DNA of 64,000 bases from Arachis hypogaea (GCF_003086295.3 NW_027255455.1:489904-553903); one strand, 5' to 3'. Numbered from the stretch's first letter, positions 22,871 to 33,838 are shown. Program-made: numbers and translations. Notes: a model not told the origin generated them from the sequence alone.

Positions 22871-24366
22871 AATTTTAGGGTATTTAAGCGTTTTCTAGGT
22901 TTTTTTTATGTTTTTCTAGGGTTTTCTAGTCTTTTCTAGGGTTTTCTAGTATTTTCTAGGGTTTTCTAGTGTTTTCTAGTGTTTTCTAGGGTTTTCTAGG
23001 ATTTTTAGGAGTTTCTAAGGTTTTTAATGTTTTTTAGGGTTTTCTAGTGTTTTTTTGGGGTTGTTATGGTTTTCTAGTATTTTTTACGGTTTTTACGGTT
23101 TTTTATGGTTTTTAGGGTAATTTAAGGTTTTCTAGGGTTTTTATGATTTTCTAGTGTTTTCCAGGGTTTTTCCGATTTTTTGGGGTTTTTTAGGATTTTC
23201 TGGAGTATTTAGAGTTTTTTAGGGTTTTCTACGATTTTATTTAGGGTTTTTTACAATTTTCTAGTGTTTTTAGCGTTTTCTAGGCTTTTTTAGGGATTTC
23301 TAGGCCTTTTTTAGGTTTTTTAGGGTTTTTAGTGTTTTTAGGGTTTTCTAGAATTTTTAGTGTTTTTTCGGGTTTTCTAGTATCTTTTACCTTTCTTAGG
23401 GTTTTCTATGATTCTTAGGATTTTTTAGGATTTTCTAAGGTTGTCTAGGATATTTTACGGTTTTCTAGGGTTTTTTATGCTTTTTTAGAGTTCTAAGAGT
23501 TTTTTAGGGTTTTCTTGAGTTTTTAGGATTTTCTAGAGTTGTTAGAGTTTTCTAGGGTTTTTAGGGTTTTCTAGGATTTTTAGGGTTTTCTAAGGTTTTT
23601 TAGGGTTTTTAGTGTTTTTTAGGGTTTTCTAGGATTTTTAGTGCTTTTTAGGATTTTCTAGTATCTTTTAACTTTTTTAGGGTTTTCTATGATTCTTAGG
23701 GTTTCTAAGGTTTTCTAGGATATTTTACGGTTTTCTAGGGTTTTTTGGGGTTTTTTAGGCTTTTTAGAGTTCTAAGAGTTTTTTAGGATTTTCTTGAGTT
23801 TTTTAGGATTTTCTAGAGTTGTTAGAGTTTTTTAGGGTTTTCTAGGGTTTTTATAGTTTTCTAGGATTTTTAGGGTTTTCTACGGTTTTTAGGGTTTTCT
23901 AAGGTTTTTAGGCTTTCTAGTATTTTTTAGGGTTTTCTAGGATTTTTAGTGTTTTTTAGGGTTTTCTAGTACCTTTTAGCTTTTTTTAGGGTTTTCTATG
24001 ATTATTAGGGTTTTTTAGGGTTTTCTAAGGTTTTCTAGGATATTTTACAGTTTTCTATGGTTTTTTGGGGTTTTTTATGCTTTTTTCTAGGGGTTTAGGA
24101 TTTTCTAGGTTTTTTTTTTTAGGTTTTTTATGGTTTTCTAGGGTTTTTTAGGGATTTCTAGAGTTTTTTAGGATTCTCTACGGTCTTTTCGCGTTTTCTA
24201 GGATTTTGAAGGGTTTTTTAGGGTTTTATAGGGTTTCTCGGGTTTTCTAGGGTTTTTAGGGTTTCTAGGATTTTTTAGGAATTTCTAGGGTTTTTAGGGA
24301 TTTTAGGATTTTTTCGCATTTTCTAGGGTAGTAGGGTTTTTTAGTGTTTTCTATATAGTTTTTTGG
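22867..24366 (+). repeat. G-rich block of unit B'
   Basis: Copy of 8201-9667 that retains the B marks CTACGATTTTATTTAGGG near 23228 and TTTTACCTTTCTTAGG near 23385. No gene. Confidence 0.92.
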
Positions 24367-24372
24367 GTTAAC
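24367..24372. other. Polarity junction GTTAAC, start of unit C'
   Basis: TTTTTTGGGTTAACAACTC, preceded by TTTTCTATATAG as at the C junction. Confidence 0.9.
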
Positions 24373-25465
24373 AACTCTAAAAAACCCTAAAAACTTAGAA
24401 AAAAACCCTAAAAATTATAGAAAATCCTTGAAAACCCTAAAAAACCCAAACAACGATAGAAAACTCTAGAAAACCGTAAAAATGCTAGAAAATGCTAAAA
24501 ATCCTAGAAAATCCTAAAAAACCCTAAAAAACTCTAGAAACTCTAGAAAACCCCAAAAAAACCTAGAAAACCATAAAAAACCCTAGAAAAGATTAGAAAA
24601 TCCTAAAAACCCTAAGAATCATAGAAAACCTTAAAAACCTAAAAAATCCTAGAAAACCCTAAAAAAATCCTAAAAACCCTAGAAAATCCTAAAAAACCCA
24701 AAAAATCTTAAAAATCCTAGAAACCCCTAAAAAACCCTTAAAACCTTAAAAACCCTAGAAAACTCTAAAAACCTAAAAAACACTTAAAACCCTAGAAATC
24801 TCTAAAAACCTAAAAAATACTAGAAAACCCTAAAAAATCCTAAAACCATAGAAAACTCTAAAAATACTAAAAACCTAAGAAAACCTAAAAACCCTAAAAA
24901 ACTCTTAAAAATCATAGAAAACCCCAAAAAATCCTAAACACTAAAAACAACCCTAAAATTTCCTAAAAACCCTTAAAACCTTAAAAAACCCTAAAAACCC
25001 TAAAAATGCTAAAAACCCTAGAAAACACTAAAAACCCAAGAAAACCCTAAAAATCCTAAAATTTCTAGAAAAACCCTAAAAACCGTAGCAAAACCTAAAA
25101 CACCTAAACACCCTAAAAACCCCCTAAAAACCCTAGAAAACTATAAAAAACTTTAGAAAACCCTAGAAAAATCTAAGAAACCCTAAAAACTCTCAAAACC
25201 ACTAGAAAACCCTAAAAAACCCTAACAACCCTAGAAAACCATAAAAAACCTAGAAAACCCTAAAAAACACTAAAACCCTAGAGAATCCTAAAAACTCCTA
25301 AAAACCCTACAAAATCCTAAAAACCCTAGACAACCTTAAAAACTCTAGAAAACCCTAAAAAACCCTAAAAACCTTAGAAAAAACTAAAAACCTAGAAAAA
25401 CGCTGAAAAAAACCATAAAAAAGCCTAGAAAACCCTAACAACCCTAGAAAAACCTAAAAAACCCT
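24372..25465 (-). repeat. Short C-rich block of unit C'
   Basis: Copy of 9673-10776 with several one-base length differences in A-runs. No gene. Confidence 0.92.
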
Positions 25466-25469
25466 AGGG
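25462..25469. other. Polarity junction CCCTAGGG
   Basis: Perfect palindrome with the C-type flank AATTTTAATGTATTTAAGCG. Confidence 0.9.
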
Positions 25470-27072
25470 AATTTTAATGTATTTAAGCGTTTTCTAGGAT
25501 TTTTTTTATGGTTTTCTAGGGTTTTCTAGTCTTTTCAAGGGTTTTCTAGTATTTTCTAGGGTTTTTTAGCGATTTCTAAAGTTTTTTAGGTTTTTTAGGG
25601 TTTTTTAGGATTTTATAGGTTTTTAGTGTTTTTTAGGGTTTTCTAGGATTTTTAGTGTTTCTTAGGGTTTTCTAGTATCTTTTAGCTTTTTTAGGGTTTT
25701 CTATGATTCTTAGGGTTTTCTAAGGTTTTCTAGGATATTTTACGGTTTTCTAGAGTTTTTTTTTGGGTTTTTTAGGCTTTTTTAGAGTTCTAAGAGTTTT
25801 TTAGGGTTTTCTTGAGTTTTTTAGGATTTTCTAGAGTTGTTAGAGTTTTCTACGGTTTTTAGGGTTTTCTAGGATTTTTAGGGTTTTCTACGGTTTTTAG
25901 GGTTTTCTAGGATTTTTTAGGGTTTTTAGTGTTTTTTAGGGTTTTCTAGGATTTTTAGTGTTTTTTAGGGTTTTCTAGTATCTTTTAGCCTTTTTAGGGT
26001 TTTCTATGATTCTTAGGGGTTTCTAAGGTTTTCTAGGATATTTTACGGTTTTCTAGGGTTTTTTGGGGTTTTTTAGGCTTTTTTAGAGTTCTAAGAGTTT
26101 TTTAGGATTTTTAGAGTTGTTAGAGTTTTTTCGGATTTTCAAGGGTTTTTATAGTTTTCTAGGATTTTTAGGGTTTTCTACGGTTTTTAGGGTTTTCTAA
26201 GGTTTTTTAGGCTTTTTAGTATTTTTTAGGGTTTTCTAAGATTTTTAGTGTTTTTTAGGGGTTTCTATATCTTTTAGCTTTTTTTAGGGTTTTCTACGAT
26301 TCTTAGGGTTTTTTAGGGTTTTCTAAGAATTTCTAGGATATTTGACGGTTTTCTAGGGTTTTTGGGGTTTTTTATGCTTTTTTAGAGTTCTAAGAGTTTT
26401 TTTAGGGTTTTCTTGAGTTTTTTTGGATTTTCTAGAGTTGTTAGAGTTTTTTAGGATTTTTAGGGTTTTCTAGGATTTTTATGGTTTTCTAGGGTTTTTA
26501 GGGTTTTCTAGGGTTTTTAGTGTTTTTAGGGTTTTCTAGGATTTTTAGTGTTTTTCGAGTTTTCTAGTATCTTTTAGCTTTTTTAGGATTTTCTATGATT
26601 CTTAGGGTTTTTTAGGATTTTCTAAGGTTTTCTAGGATATTTTACGGTTTTCTAGGGTTTTTTGGGGTTTTTTAGGCTTTTTTAGAGTTCTAAGAGTTTT
26701 TTACGTTTTTCTTGAGTTTTTTAGGATTTTCTAGAGTTGTTAGAGTTTTTTAGGGTTTTCTAGGGTTTTTTAGGATTTTCTAGGGTTGTTAGAGTTTTTT
26801 AGGATTTTTTAGGATTTTCTAGGGTTTTTTTTAGATTTTTTATGGTTTTCTAGGGTTTTTTAGGGATTTCTAGAGTTTTTTAGGATTCTCTAGGGTCTTT
26901 TCGCGTTTTCTAGGATTTTGAAACCTTTATAGGGTTTCTCGGGTTTTCTAGGATTTTTAGGGTTTCTAGGATTTTTTAGGAATTTCTAGGGTTTTTTTAG
27001 GGATTTTAGGATTTTTTTTCGCATTTTCTAGGGTTTTGTAGGGTTTTTTAGTGTTTTCTATAGTTTTTTTGG
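25466..27072 (+). repeat. G-rich block of unit C'
   Basis: Copy of 10777-12369. One extra decamer (TTTTCTAAGG) is present near 25720, and the AACCTTTATAGGG patch near 26922 has more flanking sequence than in C. No gene. Confidence 0.92.
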
Positions 27073-27078
27073 GTTAAC
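27073..27078. other. Polarity junction GTTAAC, start of hybrid unit D'/B
   Basis: TTTTTTTGGGTTAACAACTC matches the D junction at 12370, with one extra T. Confidence 0.9.
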
Positions 27079-28194
27079 AACTCTAAAAAACCCTAAAAAC
27101 CTAAGAAAAACTCTAAAAGACCCTAAAAATTATAGAAAATCCTTGAAAACCCTAAAAAACCCAAATAACGATAGAAAACTCTAGAAAACCGTAAAAAACC
27201 CTAGAAATCCTAGAAAACCCTAAATCCTAAAAAACTCTAGAAACTCTAGAAAATCCTAGAAAACCCCAAAAAAACCTAGAAAACCGTAAAAAACCCTAGA
27301 AAAGATTAGAAAACCCTAAGAATCATAGAAAACCTTAAAAACCTAAAAAATCCTAGAAAATCCTAAAAAATCCTAAAAACCCTAGAAAACCCTAGAAAAC
27401 CCTAAAAACCCAAAAAATCCTAAAAAATCCTAGAAACCCCTAAAAAACCCTTAAAACCTTAAAAAATACTAGAAAACTCTAAAACCCTAAAAAACACTTA
27501 AAACCCTAGAAATCTCTAAAAACCTAAAAAATACTAGAAAACCCTAAAAAATTCTAAAACCATAGAAAACTCTAAAAAACACTAAAAACCTCAGAAAAAC
27601 CTAAAACCCCTAAAAACCACTTTAAATCATAGAAAACCCCAAAAATCCTAAACACTAAAAACAACCGTAAAATTTCCTAAAAACCTTTAAAACCTTAAAA
27701 AATCCTAAAAACTCTAAAAACACTAAAAATGCTAAAAACCCTAGAAAACACTAAAAACCCAAGAAAACCCTAAAAACCCTAAAATTCCTAGAAAAACCAT
27801 AAAAACCGTAGCAAACCCTAAAAAATCCTAGAAAACTCTAGAAAACCCTAAAAACTCCCTGAAAACCCCCTAAAAACCCTAGAAAACCATAAAAAACTTT
27901 AGAAAACCCTAGAAAACTCTAAGAAACCCTAAAAAACTCTCCAAACCACTAGAAAACCCTAAAGAACCCTAGAAAACCATAAAAAACCTAGAAAACCCTA
28001 AAAAACACTAAAACCCCTAGAGAATCCTAAAAACTCCTAAAAAACCCTACAAAATCCTAAAAACCGAAGAAAACCTTAAAAACTCTTAAAAAATCCTAAA
28101 AACCCTAGAAAAAACTAAAAACCTAGAAAACACTGAAAAAACCCATAAAAAGCCTAGAAAACCCTAACAACCCTAGAAAAACCTAAAAAACCCT
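27078..28194 (-). repeat. Mosaic short C-rich block (D-type then B-type)
   Basis: Up to about 27785 the block carries D marks (AACCGTAAAATTTCC, ACCCAAGAAAACCC). From about 27818 it carries B-like marks (TCCTAGAAAACTCTAG and ACTCCCTGAAAACCCCC in place of TCTTAGAAAACTCTGG and ACTCCCAAAAAACCC). The breakpoint is therefore about 27785-27830. Confidence 0.8.
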
Positions 28195-28198
28195 AGGG
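28191..28198. other. Polarity junction CCCTAGGG
   Basis: Perfect palindrome of B type (8 bp), whereas D has the 7-bp CCTAGGG. This fits the upstream switch from D to B. Confidence 0.9.
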
Positions 28199-29224
28199 AA
28201 TTTTAGGGTATTTAAGCGTTTTCTAGGGTTTTTTTATGGTTTTCTAGGGTTTTCTTGTCTTTTCTAGGGTTTTCTAGTATTTTCTAGGGTTTTCTACTGT
28301 TTTCTAGTGTTTTCTAGGATTTTTAGGAGTTTCTAGGGTTTTTAATGTTTTTTAGGGTCTTCTAGTGTTTTTTAGGGTTTGTTATGGTTTTCTAGTATTT
28401 TTTACGGTTTTTACGGTTTTTTATGGTTTTTAGGGTATTTTAGGGTTTTCTAGTGTTTTTATGGTTTTCTAGTGTTTTCCAGGGTTTTTCCTATTTTTTG
28501 GGGTTTTTTAGGATTTTCTGGAGTATTTAGAGTTTTTTAGGGTTTTCTACGATTTTATTTAGGGTTTTTTACAATTTTCTAGTGTTTTTAGCGTTTTCTA
28601 GGCTTTTTTAGGGATTTCTAGGCCTTTTTTTAGGTTTTTTAGGGTTTTAGTGTTTTTTAGGGTTTTCTAGGATTTTTAGTGTTTTTTCGGGTTTTCTAGT
28701 ATCTTTTACCTTTCTTGGGGTTTTCTATGATTCTTAGGATTTTTAGGATTTTCTAAGGTTGTCTAGGATATTTTACGGTTTTCTAGGGTTTTTTATGCTT
28801 TTTTAGAGTTCTAGAGTTTTTTAGGGTTTCTTGAGTTTTAGGATTTTCTAGAGTTGTTAGAGTTTTCTAGGGTTTTTAGGGTTTTCTAGGATTTTTAGGG
28901 TTTCTAAGGTTTTTTAGGGTTTTTAGTGTTTTTTAGGGTTTTCTAGGATTTTTAGTGCTTTTTAGGATTTTCTAGTATCTTTTAACTTTTTTAGGGTTTT
29001 CTTATGATTCTTAGGGTTTCTAAGGTTTTCTAGGATATTTTACGGTTTTCTAGGGTTTTTTTGGGGTTTTTTAGCTTTTTTTTAGTTTTAAGAGTTTTAG
29101 GATTTTTTTTTGGTTTTTTAGGATTTCTAGTTTTAGAGTTTTTTTAGGTTTTTAGGGTTTTTATTTTTTCTAGGTTTTTAGGGTTTTCTATTTTTAGTTT
29201 CTAGAGGTTTTTTTAGGGTTTCTA
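28195..29224 (+). repeat. B-type G-rich block, truncated by the gap
   Basis: The marks CTACGATTTTATTTAGGG near 28548 and TTTTACCTTTCTTGGGG near 28704 show a B-type block where D order would predict a D-type block. In the last few hundred bases (from about 28800) small deletions multiply, for example GAGTTCTAGAG for GAGTTCTAAGAG and TTTAGTTTTAAGAG near 29082. This suggests poorer base quality at a contig end. Confidence 0.88.
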
Positions 29225-30224
29225 NNNNNNNNNNNNNNNNNNNNNNNNNNNNNNNNNNNNNNNNNNNNNNNNNNNNNNNNNNNNNNNNNNNNNNNNNNNN
29301 NNNNNNNNNNNNNNNNNNNNNNNNNNNNNNNNNNNNNNNNNNNNNNNNNNNNNNNNNNNNNNNNNNNNNNNNNNNNNNNNNNNNNNNNNNNNNNNNNNNN
29401 NNNNNNNNNNNNNNNNNNNNNNNNNNNNNNNNNNNNNNNNNNNNNNNNNNNNNNNNNNNNNNNNNNNNNNNNNNNNNNNNNNNNNNNNNNNNNNNNNNNN
29501 NNNNNNNNNNNNNNNNNNNNNNNNNNNNNNNNNNNNNNNNNNNNNNNNNNNNNNNNNNNNNNNNNNNNNNNNNNNNNNNNNNNNNNNNNNNNNNNNNNNN
29601 NNNNNNNNNNNNNNNNNNNNNNNNNNNNNNNNNNNNNNNNNNNNNNNNNNNNNNNNNNNNNNNNNNNNNNNNNNNNNNNNNNNNNNNNNNNNNNNNNNNN
29701 NNNNNNNNNNNNNNNNNNNNNNNNNNNNNNNNNNNNNNNNNNNNNNNNNNNNNNNNNNNNNNNNNNNNNNNNNNNNNNNNNNNNNNNNNNNNNNNNNNNN
29801 NNNNNNNNNNNNNNNNNNNNNNNNNNNNNNNNNNNNNNNNNNNNNNNNNNNNNNNNNNNNNNNNNNNNNNNNNNNNNNNNNNNNNNNNNNNNNNNNNNNN
29901 NNNNNNNNNNNNNNNNNNNNNNNNNNNNNNNNNNNNNNNNNNNNNNNNNNNNNNNNNNNNNNNNNNNNNNNNNNNNNNNNNNNNNNNNNNNNNNNNNNNN
30001 NNNNNNNNNNNNNNNNNNNNNNNNNNNNNNNNNNNNNNNNNNNNNNNNNNNNNNNNNNNNNNNNNNNNNNNNNNNNNNNNNNNNNNNNNNNNNNNNNNNN
30101 NNNNNNNNNNNNNNNNNNNNNNNNNNNNNNNNNNNNNNNNNNNNNNNNNNNNNNNNNNNNNNNNNNNNNNNNNNNNNNNNNNNNNNNNNNNNNNNNNNNN
30201 NNNNNNNNNNNNNNNNNNNNNNNN
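29225..30224. other. Assembly gap, 1,000 N
   Basis: Exactly 1,000 N, most likely a placeholder length and not a measured distance. The sequence to its left is G-rich, left-oriented family. The sequence to its right is C-rich, right-oriented family, beginning roughly 185 bp inside a long C-rich block. Nothing can be said about the missing bases. Confidence 0.98.
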
Positions 30225-33137
30225 AAAAAAACCCTAGAAAACCATAAAAAAACCCTAAAAAATCATAAAAAATCCTAAAAAAAATCCTAGAAAATCCTAA
30301 AAACCCTAGGAAAACAATAAAAAACTCTAACAACTCTAGAAAATCCAAAAAACTCAAGAAAACCGTAAAAAAAACTCTTAGAACTCTAAAAAAGCCTAAA
30401 AAAACCCCAAAAAACTCTAGAAAACCGTAAAATATCCTAGAAAACCTTAGAAAACCCTAAAAAACCCTTAGAATCATAGAAAACCTGAAAAAAGCAAAAA
30501 GATACAAGAAAAACCTAAAAAACACTCAAAATCCTAGAAAAACCTAAAAACACTCAAAATCCTAGAAAACCCTAAAAAACCCTAGAAAACCCAAAAAACG
30601 AAAACCCTAAAAAATCCTAGAAAACCCTAGAAAACCCTAAAAACCCTAGAAAACCCTAAAAACTCTAACAACTCTAGAAAATCCTAAAAAACTCAAGAAA
30701 ACAATAAAAAAAATACTTAGAACTCTAAAAAGCCAAAAAACCCCAAAAAAACCTAGAAAAACCGTAAAATATCCTAGAAAACCTTAGAAAACCCTAGGAA
30801 TCATAAAAACCCTAAAAAAGCTAAAAAGATACTAGAAAACCCTAAAAAATACTAAAAATCCTAGAAAACCCTAAAAAAATACTAAAAACCCTAAAAAAAT
30901 CCTAGAAAACCCTAAAAACCCTAGAAAACCCTAAAGAACTAAAAAAAAGCTATAAAATCCTAAAAACCCTAAAAAACCTAAAAACTTTAGAAATCCCTAA
31001 AAAACCCTAGAAAACCCTTACAACCCTAGAAAATCCTAAAAAACTCAAGAAAACCCTAAAAAACACTAAAAATCCTAGAAAACCCTAAAAAACCCTTGAA
31101 AACCCTAAAAATCCTAAAAAAACTAAAAACCCCTTGAAAACCATAAAAAATCCTAAAACTCTAGAAAAACCCTATAAAAATCTTATAATATCTAGAAAAC
31201 CCAAAAAACCCTAAAAAGCCCTTAGAAAACCCTAAAACCCCCTAAAAACCCTAGAAAACCATAAAAAACTTTAGAAAACCCTAGAAAAATCCTAAAATCC
31301 TAAAAAATCCAAAAAAAACTTTAAAAGACCCTAGAAAACCCTAAAAATCCTAGAAACACCAAAAAACTACCAACTTAGAAAACGCTACAAAAACCGTAGA
31401 AAACCTAAAAAAGGCCCTAGAAATCCCTAAAAAAGCCTAGAAAACGCTAAAAACACTAGAAAACCCTAAAAAACGCTACAACTCTAGAAAATCCAAAAAA
31501 ACTCAAGAAACCCTAAAAAAACTCTTAGAACTCAAAAAAAGCCTAAAAAACCCAAAAAACGCTAAAAAAACCGTAAATATCTTGAAAACCTTAAGAAAAC
31601 CCTAAGAATCATAGAAAACCCTAAAAAAGCTAAAAGATACTAGAAACCCTAAAAACCACTAAAAGTCCTAGAAAACCCTAAAAAATACTAAAAACCCTAA
31701 AAACCCTAGAAAAATCCTAAAATCCTAGAAAACCTTAGAAAACCCTAAGAATAATAGAAAACCGCTAAAAAACACTAAAAATCCTAGAAAATCCTAAAAA
31801 AAACACTAAAAACCCTAAAAAACACTAGAAAATGCTAAAAATCCTAGAAAACCTAAAAAACCTAAAAAAACCTATAAAATCCTAAAAAAACCTAAAAAAC
31901 CCTAGAAAACCCTAACAACCCTAGAAAAATCCTAAAAAACTCAAGAAACCCTAAAAAACTCTTAGAACTCTAAAAAAAGCCTAAGAAACCCCAAAAAACT
32001 CTAGAAAAACCGTAAAATATCCTAGAAAACCCTAAGAATCATAGAAAACCCTAAAAAAGCTAAAAGATACTAGAAAACAACACTAAAAATCCTAGGAAAA
32101 ACCTAAAAAACCTAAAATAAAATCCTAAAAAACTAAAACCTAAAAAACACTAAAAATCTAGAAAATCCTAAAATTGAAAACCCTAAAAATCTAAAAACTC
32201 TAGAAAAACCTAGAAAATCCTAGAAAATCCAAAAAACACTAAAAGCCCTAGAAAACCCTAAAAACCCCTAAAAACCCTAGAAAACATAAAAAAATTTAGA
32301 AAACTGTAGAAAATCCTAAAAAACACTAAAAACCCTGAAAAACCTAAAAAACACTAAAAACCCTGAAAAACCCTAGACAACCCTAAAAACCCTAGAAAAC
32401 CCTAAAAATCCTAGAAAACCCTAAAAAACCTAAAAAAAACCTATAAAATCCTAAAAAACCCTAAAAACCTTTAGAAATCCCTAAAAAACCCTAAAAAACC
32501 CTAACAACCCTAGAAAATCCTAAATAACTCAAGAAAACCCTAAAAAACACTAAAAATCCTAGAAAACCCTAAAAAACCTAAGAAACCCTTGAAAACCCTA
32601 AAAAATCCTAAAAACTCTAGAAAAACCCTAGAAAATCCTAGAAAATCCTAGAAAATCCTAAAAACCCTTGAAAATCCTAAAAACCCTAGAAAAACCCTAA
32701 AAAACTCTAAAAAACTCTAACAACTCTAGAAAATCCGAAAAAACTCAAGAAAACCCTAAAAAAAACTCTTAGAACGCTAAAAAAGCCTAAAAATCGTAAA
32801 ATATCCTAGAAAACCTTAGAAAGCCCTAAGAATCATAGAAAAGCCTAAAAAAGCTAAAAGATACTAGAAAACCCTAAAAAACACTAAAAGTCCTAGAAAA
32901 CCCTAAAAAACACTAAAAACCTTAAAAACCCTAGAAAACCCTAAAAACCCTAGAAAACCCTAAAAAACTCTAACAACTCTAGAAAATCCTAAAAAACTCA
33001 AGAAAACCCTAAAAAACACTTAGAACTCTAAAAAGCCTAAAAAACACCAAAAACCCTAGAAACCGTAAAATATCCTAGAAAACCTTAGAAAATCCTAAAA
33101 AACACTAAAAGTCCTAGAAAACCCTAAAAAAACACTA
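30225..33137 (-). repeat. Long C-rich block, unit gamma0 (truncated at both ends)
   Basis: CCCTA decamers matching the gamma unit: the AAACCCCTTGAAAACC and AATCTTATAATATC landmarks near 31135-31190 correspond to 43433-43500. The block begins in the gap and ends at an aberrant junction. Many one- or two-base differences from other copies (for example AACTCAAGAAACCC near 31500) suggest lower base accuracy beside the gap. No gene. Confidence 0.88.
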
Positions 33138-33140
33138 GGG
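33131..33140. other. Aberrant deletion junction CACTA/GGG
   Basis: AAACACTA, from inside a C-rich block, is joined directly to GGGTTTTTAGGG, from inside a G-rich block. In gamma (45496 and 46781) these two points are about 1.28 kb apart. The bases CTA are shared at both ends. The normal CCCTACG-type junction is lost. Confidence 0.8.
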
Positions 33141-33830
33141 TTTTTAGGGTTTTTTAGGGTTTTCTAGAGTTTTTAAGGTTTTCTAGGGTTTTTAGGATTT
33201 TGTAGGATTTTTAGGGTTTTTTAGGAGTTTTTAGGATTCTCTAGCAGTTTTAGTGTTTTTTAGGGTTTTCTATGTTTTTTGTGGTTTTCTAGGGTTGTTA
33301 GGGTTTTTTAGGGTTTTCTAGTGGTTTTGAGAGTTTTTTAGTGTTTTAGGGTTTTTAGAGTTTCTTAGAGTTTTTTAGGGTTTTTTTAAAGTTTTTTATG
33401 GTTTTCTAGGGTTTTTAGGGGGGTTTTAGGTAGTTTTTAGGGTTTCTAGGGTTTTCTAGGATTTTTTAGGGTTTGCTACGGTTTTTAGGATTTTTCTAGG
33501 AATTTTAGGATTTTTAGGGTTTTCTTGGTTTTTAGTGTTTTTTCTAGGGTTTTTAGCATTTTTAGGGTTTTTAGAGTTTTTAGGGTTTTTTTAAGGTTTT
33601 AAGGGTTTTTAGGAAATTTTAGGGTTTTTTTAGTGTTTAGGATTTTTTGGGGTTTTCTATGATTTTTAAGAGTTTTTTAGGGTTTTTAGGTTTTCTTAGG
33701 TTTTTAGTGTTTTTTAGAGTTTTCTATGGTTTTAGGATTTTTTAGGGGTTTCTAGCATTTTTTTAGGATTTTTTGGGTTTTTTAGGGTCTAGGATTTTTT
33801 TAGGATTTTTTAGGGATTTTTAGGGTTGTT
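33138..33830 (+). repeat. Short G-rich block of gamma0 (5' truncated)
   Basis: Matches about 46781-47476 of gamma, including TTCTAGCATTTTTTTAGG and GGGTCTAGG before the dyad junction. It lacks the first 90 bp or so of a normal block. Confidence 0.88.
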
Positions 33831-33838
33831 AATAACCC
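33823..33838. other. Polarity junction dyad GGGTTGTTAATAACCC
   Basis: A 16-bp near-perfect inverted repeat (one mismatched pair) centred on TTAA, where G-rich changes to C-rich. It is the right-half equivalent of the GTTAAC junctions. The right flank CTTAGAAAACAC marks the start of an alpha unit. Confidence 0.9.

Larger units (their letters stand above)
15375..29224. repeat. Left-half higher-order repeat, copy 2 (A'-B'-C'-D'/B), incomplete
   Basis: Same unit order as copy 1 until the mosaic block at 27078-28194, after which the array continues in B register up to the gap. Confidence 0.85.

Noticed and set aside
29194..30357. A 387-codon open frame on the minus strand spanning the gap
   Set aside because: About 333 of its codons are N. 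The real part is 44 codons of T-rich decamer with a TTG start at one end and 9 codons at the other. It stays open only because N cannot encode a stop.
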